A stretch of DNA of 21,182 nucleotides, taken from Candidatus Pelagibacter sp. TMED106. GTDB lineage: Bacteria > Pseudomonadota > Alphaproteobacteria > Pelagibacterales > Pelagibacteraceae. The notes below the pieces were generated by a model that saw only the letters and a list, made by a program, of their open reading frames with translations, was not told where the DNA came from and did not search any database. Below are positions 13,410 to 20,250 of this stretch, piece by piece. The stretch lies in contig NHFH02000006.1 in the NCBI GenBank assembly GCA_002170275.2, positions 8,414 to 29,595 on the forward strand. The letters are read 5' to 3'. Each line of letters starts with the position of its first letter. The stretch's first letter is position 1. The position numbers were made by a program, and so were the translations under genes.

Positions 13410-15268
13410 TGGCAAAACATAAAACGCATTATGAGGATTGTGATGTATTGGTTGTTGGTGGAGGAATGGCAGGAACAGGTGCAGCTTTTGAAGCAAGACA
13501 CTGGGGAAGAGATTTAAAAATTGTATGTGTTGAAAAAGCAAATATAGATAGAAGTGGAGCAGTAGCTCAGGGCTTATACGCAATCAATTGTTACATGGGT
13601 ATGCAATGGGGTGAAAATCAACCAGAAGACCATGTAAGGTATGCCCGTAACGATTTAATGGGAATGGTAAGAGAAGATTTAGGTTATGACATGGCTAGAC
13701 ATGTAGACTCTACTGTACATATGTTTGATGAATGGGGTTTACCTATGATGAAAAATGAAAAAACAGGTCGATATCTTAGAGAAGGAAAATGGCAGATAAT
13801 GATTCATGGTGAAAGTTACAAACCGATAGTTGCTGAAGCTGCTAAAAAATCTGCTGATAAAATTTACAATAGAATAATGATAACTCATCTTTTAATGGAC
13901 GAAGCTCAAGATAATAGAATTGGAGGTGCTGTTGGTTTTAATATGCGTACAGGGGACTTTCATGTATTTAGATCAAAAACAGTGATTGTAGCTGCTGGTG
14001 GTGCTTCACATATTTTCAAACCAAGAGCTGTTGGAGAAGGAATGGGAAGAACTTGGTATGCGCCTTGGAGTAATGGTTCTGCTTATGCTTTACCTATAGC
14101 CATAGGCGCTAAAATGACACAAATGGAAAATCGTATAGTTTTATGTAGGTTTAAAGATGGCTATGGACCAGTAGGAGCGTATTTTTTACATCTTAAAACT
14201 TATACACAAAATGCTAATGGAGAAAATTACGAAAAAAAATGGTATGATCAAACTAAGGAACTAGTAGGAGAATATATTGATCATCACCCAACTCCTACAT
14301 GTTTAAGAAATCATGCATTTATTCAAGAAACAATGGCAGGGGGTGGACCAATTCATATGGTGACTACTGAAGCTTTTCAAGATCCTCATTTAGAAACTGT
14401 TGGATGGGAAAATTTTTTAGGTATGACAGTAGGTCAAGCTGTAGTTTGGGCATCTCAAAATATTGATCCAAAATATACCAATCCAGAATTAACAACTTCA
14501 GAACCTTATGTAATGGGTTCTCACGCTACTTGTTCGGGAGCATGGGTAAGTGGACCAGAAGATTTATCTCCTCCAGAATATTTTTGGGGTTATAATAGAA
14601 TGTTAACTGTTGATGGTCTTTTTGGAGCAGGAGATACAGTTGGTGGAAGTGCTCATAAGTTTTCTTCAGGATCATTTACTGAAGGTCGTTTAGCCGCTAA
14701 AGCTGCAGTTAAATACATACAAGATCAAAAAGCAGAAAATATTAACGTAACAGATAAACAATGCGAAAATTTTAAATTGGAAGTATTTAAACCTCTAGAA
14801 ACTTTTACAGTAGCTCAAAATGAAATTACAGGAGGTACAGTTTCTCCAAGTTTTATTTCTCCTATTCAAGGACTTCAAAGATTACAAAGAATAATGGATG
14901 AATATGTAGGTGGGATTGCTACTAATTATATGACTAATGCAAATATGCTTAAGAGAGGATTAGAATTGTTGACTTGGCTACAAGAAGATTTGGAAAAAGT
15001 TGGGGCAGAAGATTTACATCAGTTAATGAGGGCTTGGGAGTTAAAGCATAGAGCCTTAACATCTCAGTGCGTTACAGAACACACAATGTTTCGTGAAGAA
15101 ACAAGATGGCCTGGTTATTATTATCGTGGAGATCATATGAAACTTGATGATGAAAACTGGCATTGCTTAACAGTTTCAAGGAGAGATCCTAAAACAGGAA
15201 AATTTACTATGGAAAAAGTACCTGTTTATCATATGGTTGATGAGAACGAGAAGAAAAAAGCATCATAA
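13409..15268 (+). CDS. aprA: Adenylylsulfate reductase subunit alpha (AprA), FAD-binding
   Basis: This is the catalytic subunit that interconverts APS and sulfite plus AMP at an FAD. The Rossmann motif VLVVGGGMAGTGAA (13-26) binds FAD. Residues matching the active-site set known from Archaeoglobus AprA are visible: Asn60 in GLYAINCYMG, Trp216 in GRTWYAPW, Arg247 in CRFKDGYGPVGA, and His372 in GSHATCSGAWVSG. FGAGDTVGGSAHKFSSGS (405-422) is the second FAD-binding region. At 619 residues it is typical in length. In this aerobic-type setting the enzyme most likely runs in the oxidative direction, removing sulfite from organosulfur breakdown; that is inferred from family knowledge. No sat (ATP sulfurylase) gene is in the window, so the fate of APS cannot be read here. 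Confidence 0.97.
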   Translation: MAKHKTHYEDCDVLVVGGGMAGTGAAFEARHWGRDLKIVCVEKANIDRSGAVAQGLYAINCYMGMQWGENQPEDHVRYARNDLMGMVREDLGYDMARHVDSTVHMFDEWGLPMMKNEKTGRYLREGKWQIMIHGESYKPIVAEAAKKSADKIYNRIMITHLLMDEAQDNRIGGAVGFNMRTGDFHVFRSKTVIVAAGGASHIFKPRAVGEGMGRTWYAPWSNGSAYALPIAIGAKMTQMENRIVLCRFKDGYGPVGAYFLHLKTYTQNANGENYEKKWYDQTKELVGEYIDHHPTPTCLRNHAFIQETMAGGGPIHMVTTEAFQDPHLETVGWENFLGMTVGQAVVWASQNIDPKYTNPELTTSEPYVMGSHATCSGAWVSGPEDLSPPEYFWGYNRMLTVDGLFGAGDTVGGSAHKFSSGSFTEGRLAAKAAVKYIQDQKAENINVTDKQCENFKLEVFKPLETFTVAQNEITGGTVSPSFISPIQGLQRLQRIMDEYVGGIATNYMTNANMLKRGLELLTWLQEDLEKVGAEDLHQLMRAWELKHRALTSQCVTEHTMFREETRWPGYYYRGDHMKLDDENWHCLTVSRRDPKTGKFTMEKVPVYHMVDENEKKKAS

Positions 15269-15283
15269 AAAAGTTGATAAATA

Positions 15284-15634
15284 ATGGAACTTTCAAAGAA
15301 ATCAGATGATGAGATCTTTGCTATAGCGAAGCCCATTTGGCATAATTTAGTAAAAGCCTCAAACATGAAAGATTATGGTAGCTTTACCAAAGACTTTTCT
15401 ACTCAAATGCTTTTTGGAGCTAATGAGGTAGAGCTTGGAAAGCAATGGGCTAATAATAAGCTTTTAACAAGCCTAACTGAAGAATTTAATCCATTTGGTT
15501 GCTTAAGGAGAGGTTTAAATATAACAGTTTTAATTAAACAGACCAGTAAGGATATTCCTGGAGAATTTCTAGGAAGATTAGTCTTAGGTGAAGAAGATAA
15601 CGAGATTAAAGTTTTTGGTGCCACCATCTATTAA
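15284..15634 (+). CDS. Uncharacterised 116-aa protein of the apr cluster
   Basis: I do not recognise a named family. The protein starts 15 bases after the aprA stop and has no signal peptide or membrane span, so it is probably a soluble cytoplasmic protein. The N-terminal half is likely helical (SDDEIFAIAKPIWHNLVKAS, 7-26). The C-terminal half looks like antiparallel strands (LNITVLIKQT, 78-87; GEFLGRLVLGEED, 93-105; EIKVFGATIY, 107-116). That helix-then-sheet layout is what NTF2-like/SnoaL-type cone folds show, but this is only a shape guess. Close linkage to aprA suggests a role in APS reductase assembly, sulfite handling or a further step. Gene reality is likely from codon use and spacing. 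Confidence 0.75.
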   Translation: MELSKKSDDEIFAIAKPIWHNLVKASNMKDYGSFTKDFSTQMLFGANEVELGKQWANNKLLTSLTEEFNPFGCLRRGLNITVLIKQTSKDIPGEFLGRLVLGEEDNEIKVFGATIY

Positions 15635-15677
15635 AAGTTAAATGAGAAAAATTTATTTCTTTAGATAATATTTTAAT

Positions 15678-15705
15678 TTGACAAAAAAATTAGTCATGTT
15701 ATCAG
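15678..15705 (+). promoter_or_regulatory. Possible promoter for the 41-aa membrane protein
   Basis: A perfect TTGACA (15678-15683) is followed after 16 bases by TATCAG (15700-15705), a weak -10. Transcription would start about 7 bases further, just before ATG 15714, giving an almost leaderless message. The -10 is poor, so this is tentative. Confidence 0.3.
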
Positions 15706-15713
15706 ACTTATAT

Positions 15714-15839
15714 ATGTCAGATTTAATAAAAAACCTTCCTTCTAATATAAAAAAAAATAAATTAAAAACTGGTGTATTTTTAGGGTTATCAGCTTATTGG
15801 GGAATAATTTTAGTTAGTACCCTGATACAATTTAATTAA
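15714..15839 (+). CDS. Small single-span membrane protein (41 aa), unknown
   Basis: This short frame encodes 41 residues starting MSDLIKNLPSNIKKNKLKTG. The N-terminus is basic and is followed by one hydrophobic helix (about 19-39, GVFLGLSAYWGIILVSTLI) and then QFN. The positive-inside rule puts the N-terminus in the cytoplasm. An in-frame ATG at 15696 would add six residues. It lies 79 bases after the 116-residue apr-cluster gene on the same strand and may belong to that transcript or have its own promoter. The layout resembles small accessory subunits of respiratory complexes, but no family is recognisable. Evidence that it is real is the coherent topology and the lack of any other gene in this gap. 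Confidence 0.45.
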   Translation: MSDLIKNLPSNIKKNKLKTGVFLGLSAYWGIILVSTLIQFN

Positions 15840-15864
15840 AATCTATATTCTATTGGAGATGACA

Positions 15865-16422
15865 CTATCCTTTTGTCAAATCATAATATAAATACAAATC
15901 TTTTTTTGTAGACATTTTTGAAGATATTTTAAAACCTACCTTTTGAGCAGATGCCAGTGAAGGCATATTGTCAATTGGAATGTTGGTTGAAACAGCACTA
16001 AGATTAGTGTTACAAAAATGTTTGATAGAAAATTTTCTCAATATAGTCGCTAAACCTTTATTTTTATATTTTTCATCAATACCAATGAACGCTTCATGAA
16101 TAATTCCATTTTTTGCTTCATATTTTTTGAAGTAAAACATTTCAAATCCAATTATATCATTTTTAATATTTTTAATTATAGCGACCAACTTAAGACCTCG
16201 TTTTCTATATAAAATTTTTCTCCAAAAATTGAGAACACTGTCATTTCTTAATAATTTATGAAAACTGCATAAATTTTCTATGTCATCTTTTGAGCACGGA
16301 CTGATGGTATAATTCTCACCGATTTCAGTATTAAATATTGGCAAATATCTGCTAGCATTTAAATTTTGAAGAAAAAATTTTAAACCATCTATTTCATATA
16401 TTAATTTTCGATATATTTTCAT
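15865..16422 (-). CDS. GNAT-family N-acetyltransferase-like protein
   Basis: This 185-residue protein shows the GNAT core in its second half. LKLVAIIKNIKNDIIGFEMF (77-96) fits strands 2-3. IIHEAFIGIDEKYKNKGLAT (107-126) contains strand 4 and the acetyl-CoA pyrophosphate loop in the form K-x-x-x-x-G-L-A. NIPIDNMPSLASAQKVGFKI (147-166) is the typical 'N..A...Y.K.GF' segment. The first 40 residues are an unassigned extension. Substrate is unknown. The gene is monocistronic on the minus strand; the 199-base gap in front of it also contains the tRNA promoter on the other strand. It converges on the 41-residue membrane protein, 25 bases apart. Confidence 0.75.
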   Translation of the reverse strand: MKIYRKLIYEIDGLKFFLQNLNASRYLPIFNTEIGENYTISPCSKDDIENLCSFHKLLRNDSVLNFWRKILYRKRGLKLVAIIKNIKNDIIGFEMFYFKKYEAKNGIIHEAFIGIDEKYKNKGLATILRKFSIKHFCNTNLSAVSTNIPIDNMPSLASAQKVGFKISSKMSTKKDLYLYYDLTKG

Positions 16423-16502
16423 TTATTGCCTATTCTTTTCACAACAAACACAGAACCAAGATTGCTAAAAACTTTTTCATAATTTCTATACGTTATTATA
16501 AT

Positions 16503-16552
16503 CTTGACTCACAAAAAAGCCATAAAACCTTGACACACTCTTGACTCAGTCA
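16503..16552. repeat. Three CTTGAC-(T/A)-CA copies and an 11-bp palindrome upstream of the tRNA
   Basis: CTTGACTCA occurs at 16503-16511 and 16540-16548, and CTTGACACA at 16529-16537. The last copy overlaps the palindrome TGACT-C-AGTCA (16542-16552). They lie 22-70 bases upstream of the tRNA -35 box. Too few and too irregular for CRISPR; regulator binding is possible. Confidence 0.5.
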
Positions 16553-16573
16553 GCAAGGAAAATGGGCAAATAC

Positions 16574-16602
16574 TTGATTGGACAGAAAATAAAATCTATT
16601 AT
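16574..16602 (+). promoter_or_regulatory. Promoter of the tRNA gene
   Basis: TTGATT (16574-16579) and TATTAT (16597-16602) are separated by exactly 17 bases, and the predicted start near 16609 lies about 12 bases before the mature tRNA 5' end. The arrangement is a near-consensus sigma-70-type promoter. Confidence 0.7.
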
Positions 16603-16621
16603 AAAACAACGATAATTAAGT

Positions 16622-16698
16622 GGCGGGGTAGCTCAGTTGGTTAGAGCGCAGGACTCATAAGCCTGAGGTCAGTGGTTCGATCCCACTTCCCGCTACCA
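16622..16698 (+). tRNA. tRNA with CAU anticodon (tRNA-Met; Ile2 not excluded)
   Basis: This is a complete 77-nt cloverleaf. The acceptor stem is GGCGGGG with TCCCGCT (two G-U pairs), the D stem GCTC/GAGC, the anticodon loop CTCATAA (anticodon CAT), and the T arm AGTGG-TTCGATC-CCACT, with A73 and an encoded CCA. The first pair is G-U, unlike the unpaired C1-A72 of initiator tRNAs, so elongator Met is favoured. A CAU tRNA can also be tRNA-Ile2 after lysidine modification, which sequence alone does not settle. The pair next to the anticodon loop is A31-G39, a mismatch. The final 6 bases overlap the stop end of the convergent rmlD-like gene. Confidence 0.95.
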
Positions 16699-17394
16699 TT
16701 TCATAATTTTATTTAATTTACTAATGTTCATTGATGGATTTTTTGGAAAAAGTTTTTTACCAGATGTTTTTTTAACATTCTTATTATTTTTTTTCGCAAA
16801 AGAATAAATAGATTGAATTTTTCCACCTACATTCAATATTCCTTTTTTATTTAAAATTTTAGGAATAATCTTAGCAACATCTTCATGAAATATGAAATTA
16901 CTTTTTATATCATAAAATGCTTTTTTATGAACAAACGGTTTTTCACACATTGTTATTCTTAGAATTAAAGAATCTTTATACATAGCAACTGCGCATTCAC
17001 CACCTAGTTTTGACCATGCGTAGTTATTAATTGGAAAAACTGGATTATTTTCTTTATAGTTTCCAACTTTTCCCTCGTAAACATATCCTGTTGAAAAATA
17101 TATGACTTTAACTTTAAGTTCAGAGCAAACCTTAACAATATTACACGTGCCTATAATATTAAGATCAATACTTTTTGATATTTTTTTATTATGTATATTC
17201 ATAGGTCTAGATAGTGCTGCTGCATGAATTAGATATTTAGGTTTGATTTTATTTATATATTTTCTTATAGAGTTAACATTTAGTATATTTAGCTCTTTTT
17301 TATTTGGATAAAATATATTTAGTTTTTTATTTTTTACTTTAAGAACTTTAGCAAATCTCCCATCACCTCCAGTGATAATAATCTTTTTTTTCAT
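16693..17394 (-). CDS. RmlD-like NAD(P)-dependent sugar-nucleotide reductase (short)
   Basis: This 233-residue extended-SDR protein has a Rossmann motif IIITGGDGRFA (5-15, GxxGxxA form), IHAAALSRP (56-64), IYFSTGYVYEG (98-108) and the catalytic YAWSK (125-129, Tyr125 and Lys129). These match dTDP-4-dehydrorhamnose reductase (RmlD) and related dTDP- or GDP-sugar reductases. It is some 60 residues shorter than usual RmlD (about 290-300), with a reduced C-terminal substrate domain. The exact reaction is therefore uncertain; reduction of a 4-keto-6-deoxy sugar is the best guess given rmlA and rmlB upstream. Its start lies 2 bases after the rmlA stop. The last Trp codon and TAG stop are the complement of the neighbouring tRNA's 3' end. 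Confidence 0.75.
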   Translation of the reverse strand: MKKKIIITGGDGRFAKVLKVKNKKLNIFYPNKKELNILNVNSIRKYINKIKPKYLIHAAALSRPMNIHNKKISKSIDLNIIGTCNIVKVCSELKVKVIYFSTGYVYEGKVGNYKENNPVFPINNYAWSKLGGECAVAMYKDSLILRITMCEKPFVHKKAFYDIKSNFIFHEDVAKIIPKILNKKGILNVGGKIQSIYSFAKKNNKNVKKTSGKKLFPKNPSMNISKLNKIMKW

Positions 17395-17396
17395 TA

Positions 17397-18263
17397 TTAA
17401 ATTAATTTTTTAAGATATTTAGAATAGTTGCAATTACCATAAAATTTAATTGAATCTTTTATCTCTTTTTTACCGATCCATTTATTTGAAAGGGCAATTT
17501 CTTCGATGCATGCAATTTTAAATCCTTGTCTATTTTCTACAGCTTGAACAAAAGCTATTGTTTTATAATAATCATCTATAGAACCAGTATCAAGCCAAGC
17601 ACCACCTCTCCCAATAAAGTCAGCTGTTAATTTATTAATCTTTTTATATTTAAGTAATAGATCTATAATTTCTATCTCTCCTCTTTTAGATGGTTTTAAA
17701 CTTTTTGAATATTTTACAACTTTATTATCAAAAAAATATAATCCAGTTATTGCATGATTTGAAATAAACTTTTTTGGTTTTTCTTTTAATTGAATAATTT
17801 TGTTATTTTTATTAATTTTGGCTACCCCAAATAATCCAGGTTCTTTAACGTTGTGGAGTAAAACTTTAGCGCCACTTGAGATTTTGGCACATTCCAAAAG
17901 TTTTGATGTTAAATTTTGACCATAAAAAAAATTGTCCCCGAGTATCATCGCAACATTTTCTTTACCTATAAATTTTTCTCCTAAAACAAAAGCATCTGGT
18001 AAACCTTTTGGTTTTTCTTGTTCTTTAAAAGATATTTTTATTCCTAAATTATTTCCATTTGGAAACAACTTTTTGTATTGATTTAATTGTCCTTTATTAA
18101 CAATAATTAAAATATCTTTTATTTTAGCTAACATTAAAATTGAAAGAGGGTAAAAAATTAATGGTTTATCATATATTGGTAATAGCTGCTTATTAACAGC
18201 TTTTGTCAAAGGACTCATTCTAGTCCCCATACCACCTGCTAAGATAATTCCTTTTTTAATCAT
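17397..18263 (-). CDS. rmlA: Glucose-1-phosphate thymidylyltransferase (RmlA/RfbA)
   Basis: This enzyme makes dTDP-glucose from dTTP and glucose-1-phosphate, the first step of dTDP-deoxysugar synthesis. The nucleotide-binding signature LAGGMGTRMSPLT (8-20) is followed by KQLLPIYDKP (25-34). EQEKPKGLPDAF (81-92) and LGDNFFYG (108-115), with Asp110, are metal and substrate motifs. GGAWLDTGS (220-228) supplies the second metal aspartate (Asp225), and NRQGFKIACIEEIA (244-257) is characteristic of RmlA rather than GalU or GlmU. At 288 residues it is full length. It is the middle gene of the minus-strand unit: its ATG overlaps the rmlB stop by 4 nt (ATGA), and rmlD-like follows after 2 bases. Confidence 0.96.
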   Translation of the reverse strand: MIKKGIILAGGMGTRMSPLTKAVNKQLLPIYDKPLIFYPLSILMLAKIKDILIIVNKGQLNQYKKLFPNGNNLGIKISFKEQEKPKGLPDAFVLGEKFIGKENVAMILGDNFFYGQNLTSKLLECAKISSGAKVLLHNVKEPGLFGVAKINKNNKIIQLKEKPKKFISNHAITGLYFFDNKVVKYSKSLKPSKRGEIEIIDLLLKYKKINKLTADFIGRGGAWLDTGSIDDYYKTIAFVQAVENRQGFKIACIEEIALSNKWIGKKEIKDSIKFYGNCNYSKYLKKLI

Positions 18264-19276
18264 TTAGTGCCTAATCTTTTAATAATATCTTTTTTTAAAA
18301 GAGAATTGTAATAATTTTTATTATTTAAATACCAACTAAAAGTTTGCATTAATCCTTTATTTAAAGATGTTCTTGGTTTCCATTTTAATTTTTTTTTAAT
18401 TTTACTACTATTTAATGCGTATCTTAAGTCGTGCCCTGGTCTATCTTTAACAAAATTAATCTTAACTTTAGACTTAAGAGCTGCAAAACTTTTTGCAATT
18501 TTTAGTAAATGTTTACAAATTTGTATATTATTTAAATTTCTATTAGATCCTATGTTATAGAATTCTCCAATTTTGCCTTTTTTATAAATTTCAAAAAGAG
18601 CCTCACAGTGATCCATAACGTAAATCCATTCTCTTGAGTTTTTACCTTTTCCATAAATAGGCAAAGGTTTATTATTTAATATATTATAAATTAATTTTGG
18701 GATTAATTTTTCAGGATGCTGCTTAGGTCCATAATTATTTGAGCAGTTAGTGATTATTACTGGGAGTTTATAAGTTCTAAAGTAAGAATAAACTAAATGA
18801 TCTGAAGAAGCTTTACTTGCAGCGTAAGGTGAACTTGGTTTGTAAGCATATTCTTCTGTAGATCTTCCTTTTAAAACATCACCGTATACTTCATCTGTAG
18901 AAATATGAATAAATTTTGTTTTTTTATTATTTTTTGAAAAAATTCTAAAAGATTCAAGAATATTGAAAACACCATCTATATTGCTTTTAATAAAATTAAC
19001 CGGGTTATCAATAGATCTATCTACATGAGTTTCAGCAGCTAAATTAAAAATTGCTGATGGTTTATATTTGAAAAATATATGCTTTATATTTTTATGGTTA
19101 ATGTCACATTTAATAAATTTATAATATTTGTTTTTTTTAAATTCATGAACATTGTAAAAAGAAGAGGAATACGTGACTTTATCTATATTTATTACATAAA
19201 AATTTTTTTTTAATAATAATTCTATAAGATTACTTCCTATGAAACCTAAGCCACCAGTAACAATAATTTTTTTCAT
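18260..19276 (-). CDS. rmlB: dTDP-glucose 4,6-dehydratase (RmlB/RfbB)
   Basis: This extended-SDR enzyme converts dTDP-glucose to dTDP-4-keto-6-deoxyglucose. Evidence: NAD-binding VTGGLGFIGSN (6-16); NLAAETHVDRSID (78-90), typical of RmlB; HISTDEVYGD (124-133) with the Thr-Asp-Glu catalytic set; SSPYAASKASSDHLV (148-162) with Tyr151 and Lys155; and NNYGPKQHPEKLIP (180-193). The C-terminal RPGHDLRYA motif binds the nucleotide sugar. At 338 residues it is close to the usual length. It is first in the rmlB-rmlA-rmlD-like unit and diverges from the glycosyltransferase gene, sharing a 68-base gap. No rmlC (3,5-epimerase) gene is present in the window, so dTDP-L-rhamnose cannot be assumed as the product. 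Confidence 0.96.
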   Translation of the reverse strand: MKKIIVTGGLGFIGSNLIELLLKKNFYVINIDKVTYSSSFYNVHEFKKNKYYKFIKCDINHKNIKHIFFKYKPSAIFNLAAETHVDRSIDNPVNFIKSNIDGVFNILESFRIFSKNNKKTKFIHISTDEVYGDVLKGRSTEEYAYKPSSPYAASKASSDHLVYSYFRTYKLPVIITNCSNNYGPKQHPEKLIPKLIYNILNNKPLPIYGKGKNSREWIYVMDHCEALFEIYKKGKIGEFYNIGSNRNLNNIQICKHLLKIAKSFAALKSKVKINFVKDRPGHDLRYALNSSKIKKKLKWKPRTSLNKGLMQTFSWYLNNKNYYNSLLKKDIIKRLGTK

Positions 19277-19286
19277 TATTTTATTT

Positions 19287-19315
19287 TTTACATTAGTAAA
19301 AACTATTAGTATAGT
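19287..19315 (+). promoter_or_regulatory. Promoter of the family 2 glycosyltransferase gene
   Basis: TTTACA (19287-19292) and TATAGT (19310-19315) are spaced 17 bases apart, each one mismatch from consensus. The start would fall near 19322, giving a leader of about 22 bases to ATG 19345. The -10 box covers the alternative TTG at 19315, which argues against that start. Confidence 0.6.
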
Positions 19316-19344
19316 TGATTATTAAAGAGCATTATTCATATAGT

Positions 19345-20250
19345 ATGTCCATATCTAGGCAAAATTTATCAATTGTTATTGTTACTTTTAAAAGTAATGA
19401 TGTAATTCATGATTGTATCAAATCAATAGATGAAGAAATTCAAATAATAATTGTAGATAATTCAAATGATATTGATTTTAAAAAAAAAATTGAAAATACT
19501 TATAAAAATGTAAAATGCATATTATCTTCAGAAAATTTAGGTATGGGAAGAGGAAATAATTTAGGGATCCAAAGCTCAAGTACTGACTTTGTTCTTATAT
19601 TAAATCCTGACGTAATTTTAGAAAAAAATTCAATCAATGAACTAATAAATGCCTCTAAAAAATTTTTAAATTTTTCTGTTTTAGCTCCTATTTCATCTGA
19701 CCCAAAATATCCAAATTATAAACATTTAAATAATATAAAACAAAGTAATGAGAAAGACTCTCCATTTAAGGTTAAAAGTGTTGACGGCTTTGCAATGTTA
19801 ATTAATAAAAAAAAAATAAATCAAATTTTTGATAGTGAAAATTATAAAAAAGAATTTCATTACTTTGATGAAAACTTTTTTATGTATTTAGAAAACGATG
19901 ATTTATGTAAAAGAATAATTGATAAAAAAGGTGAAATATATGTTGTTCCAACTTCAAAAATAAACCATCTAGGTGCGAAAGCAGTTGATCATAAATATAA
20001 AAATGAAATTGAATTTTCAAGAAATTGGCATTGGGTTTGGTCGAAATTTTATTTTCAAAAGAAACATTTTAGCTATCCACGAGCTTTTATTTTTGGATTA
20101 CCAAAATTTTTTTCAAGTATTTTGAAATATCTATTATATTTTATAATTAATAATACTAATAAAAAAAAGATATATTTAAATCGATCTCTAGGTTTTTATA
20201 ATGCGGCAATTGGAAAAAAATCTTGGTATAGACCAAATATTAACTCTTAA
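19345..20250 (+). CDS. Glycosyltransferase family 2, rhamnosyltransferase-like
   Basis: This GT-A enzyme (301 residues from ATG 19345) opens with LSIVIVTFKSND (8-19) and has VDNSND (37-42), ENLGMGRGNNLGIQ (63-76) and the metal motif LILNPDVIL (84-92). VDGFAML (146-152) and FMYLENDDLCKR (179-190) correspond to the acceptor and catalytic-base region of rhamnosyltransferase-type GT2 proteins (WbbL/RfbF kind). A hydrophobic amphipathic segment (about 245-275) may attach it to the membrane. It diverges from rmlB, so transfer of the dTDP-sugar made by the rml enzymes to a surface glycan is a reasonable inference. An in-frame TTG at 19315 would add ten residues but lies in the promoter. Its stop overlaps that of convergent apt. 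Confidence 0.87.
   Translation: MSISRQNLSIVIVTFKSNDVIHDCIKSIDEEIQIIIVDNSNDIDFKKKIENTYKNVKCILSSENLGMGRGNNLGIQSSSTDFVLILNPDVILEKNSINELINASKKFLNFSVLAPISSDPKYPNYKHLNNIKQSNEKDSPFKVKSVDGFAMLINKKKINQIFDSENYKKEFHYFDENFFMYLENDDLCKRIIDKKGEIYVVPTSKINHLGAKAVDHKYKNEIEFSRNWHWVWSKFYFQKKHFSYPRAFIFGLPKFFSSILKYLLYFIINNTNKKKIYLNRSLGFYNAAIGKKSWYRPNINS

Noticed and set aside
13383..13583. Minus-strand frame of 66 residues at the aprB/aprA junction
   Set aside because: It is antisense to the conserved FAD-binding start of aprA; its odd His/Leu-rich composition is what an antisense reading would give.
15403..15627. Minus-strand frame of 74 residues inside the 116-aa apr-cluster gene
   Set aside because: The plus-strand frame is continuous with the operon; the antisense frame has no start signal or motif.
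16503..16552. CRISPR-like array
   Set aside because: Only three 9-bp copies at unequal spacing, with no spacers of uniform length and no cas gene.
16562..16615. 17-codon ATG frame just upstream of the tRNA
   Set aside because: It overlaps the -35 and -10 boxes of the tRNA promoter and has no Shine-Dalgarno, so it is most likely chance.
16622..20250. Integrated mobile island at the tRNA with att repeats
   Set aside because: No integrase, and I could not find a repeat of the tRNA 3' end downstream within the window; a strain comparison would be needed.
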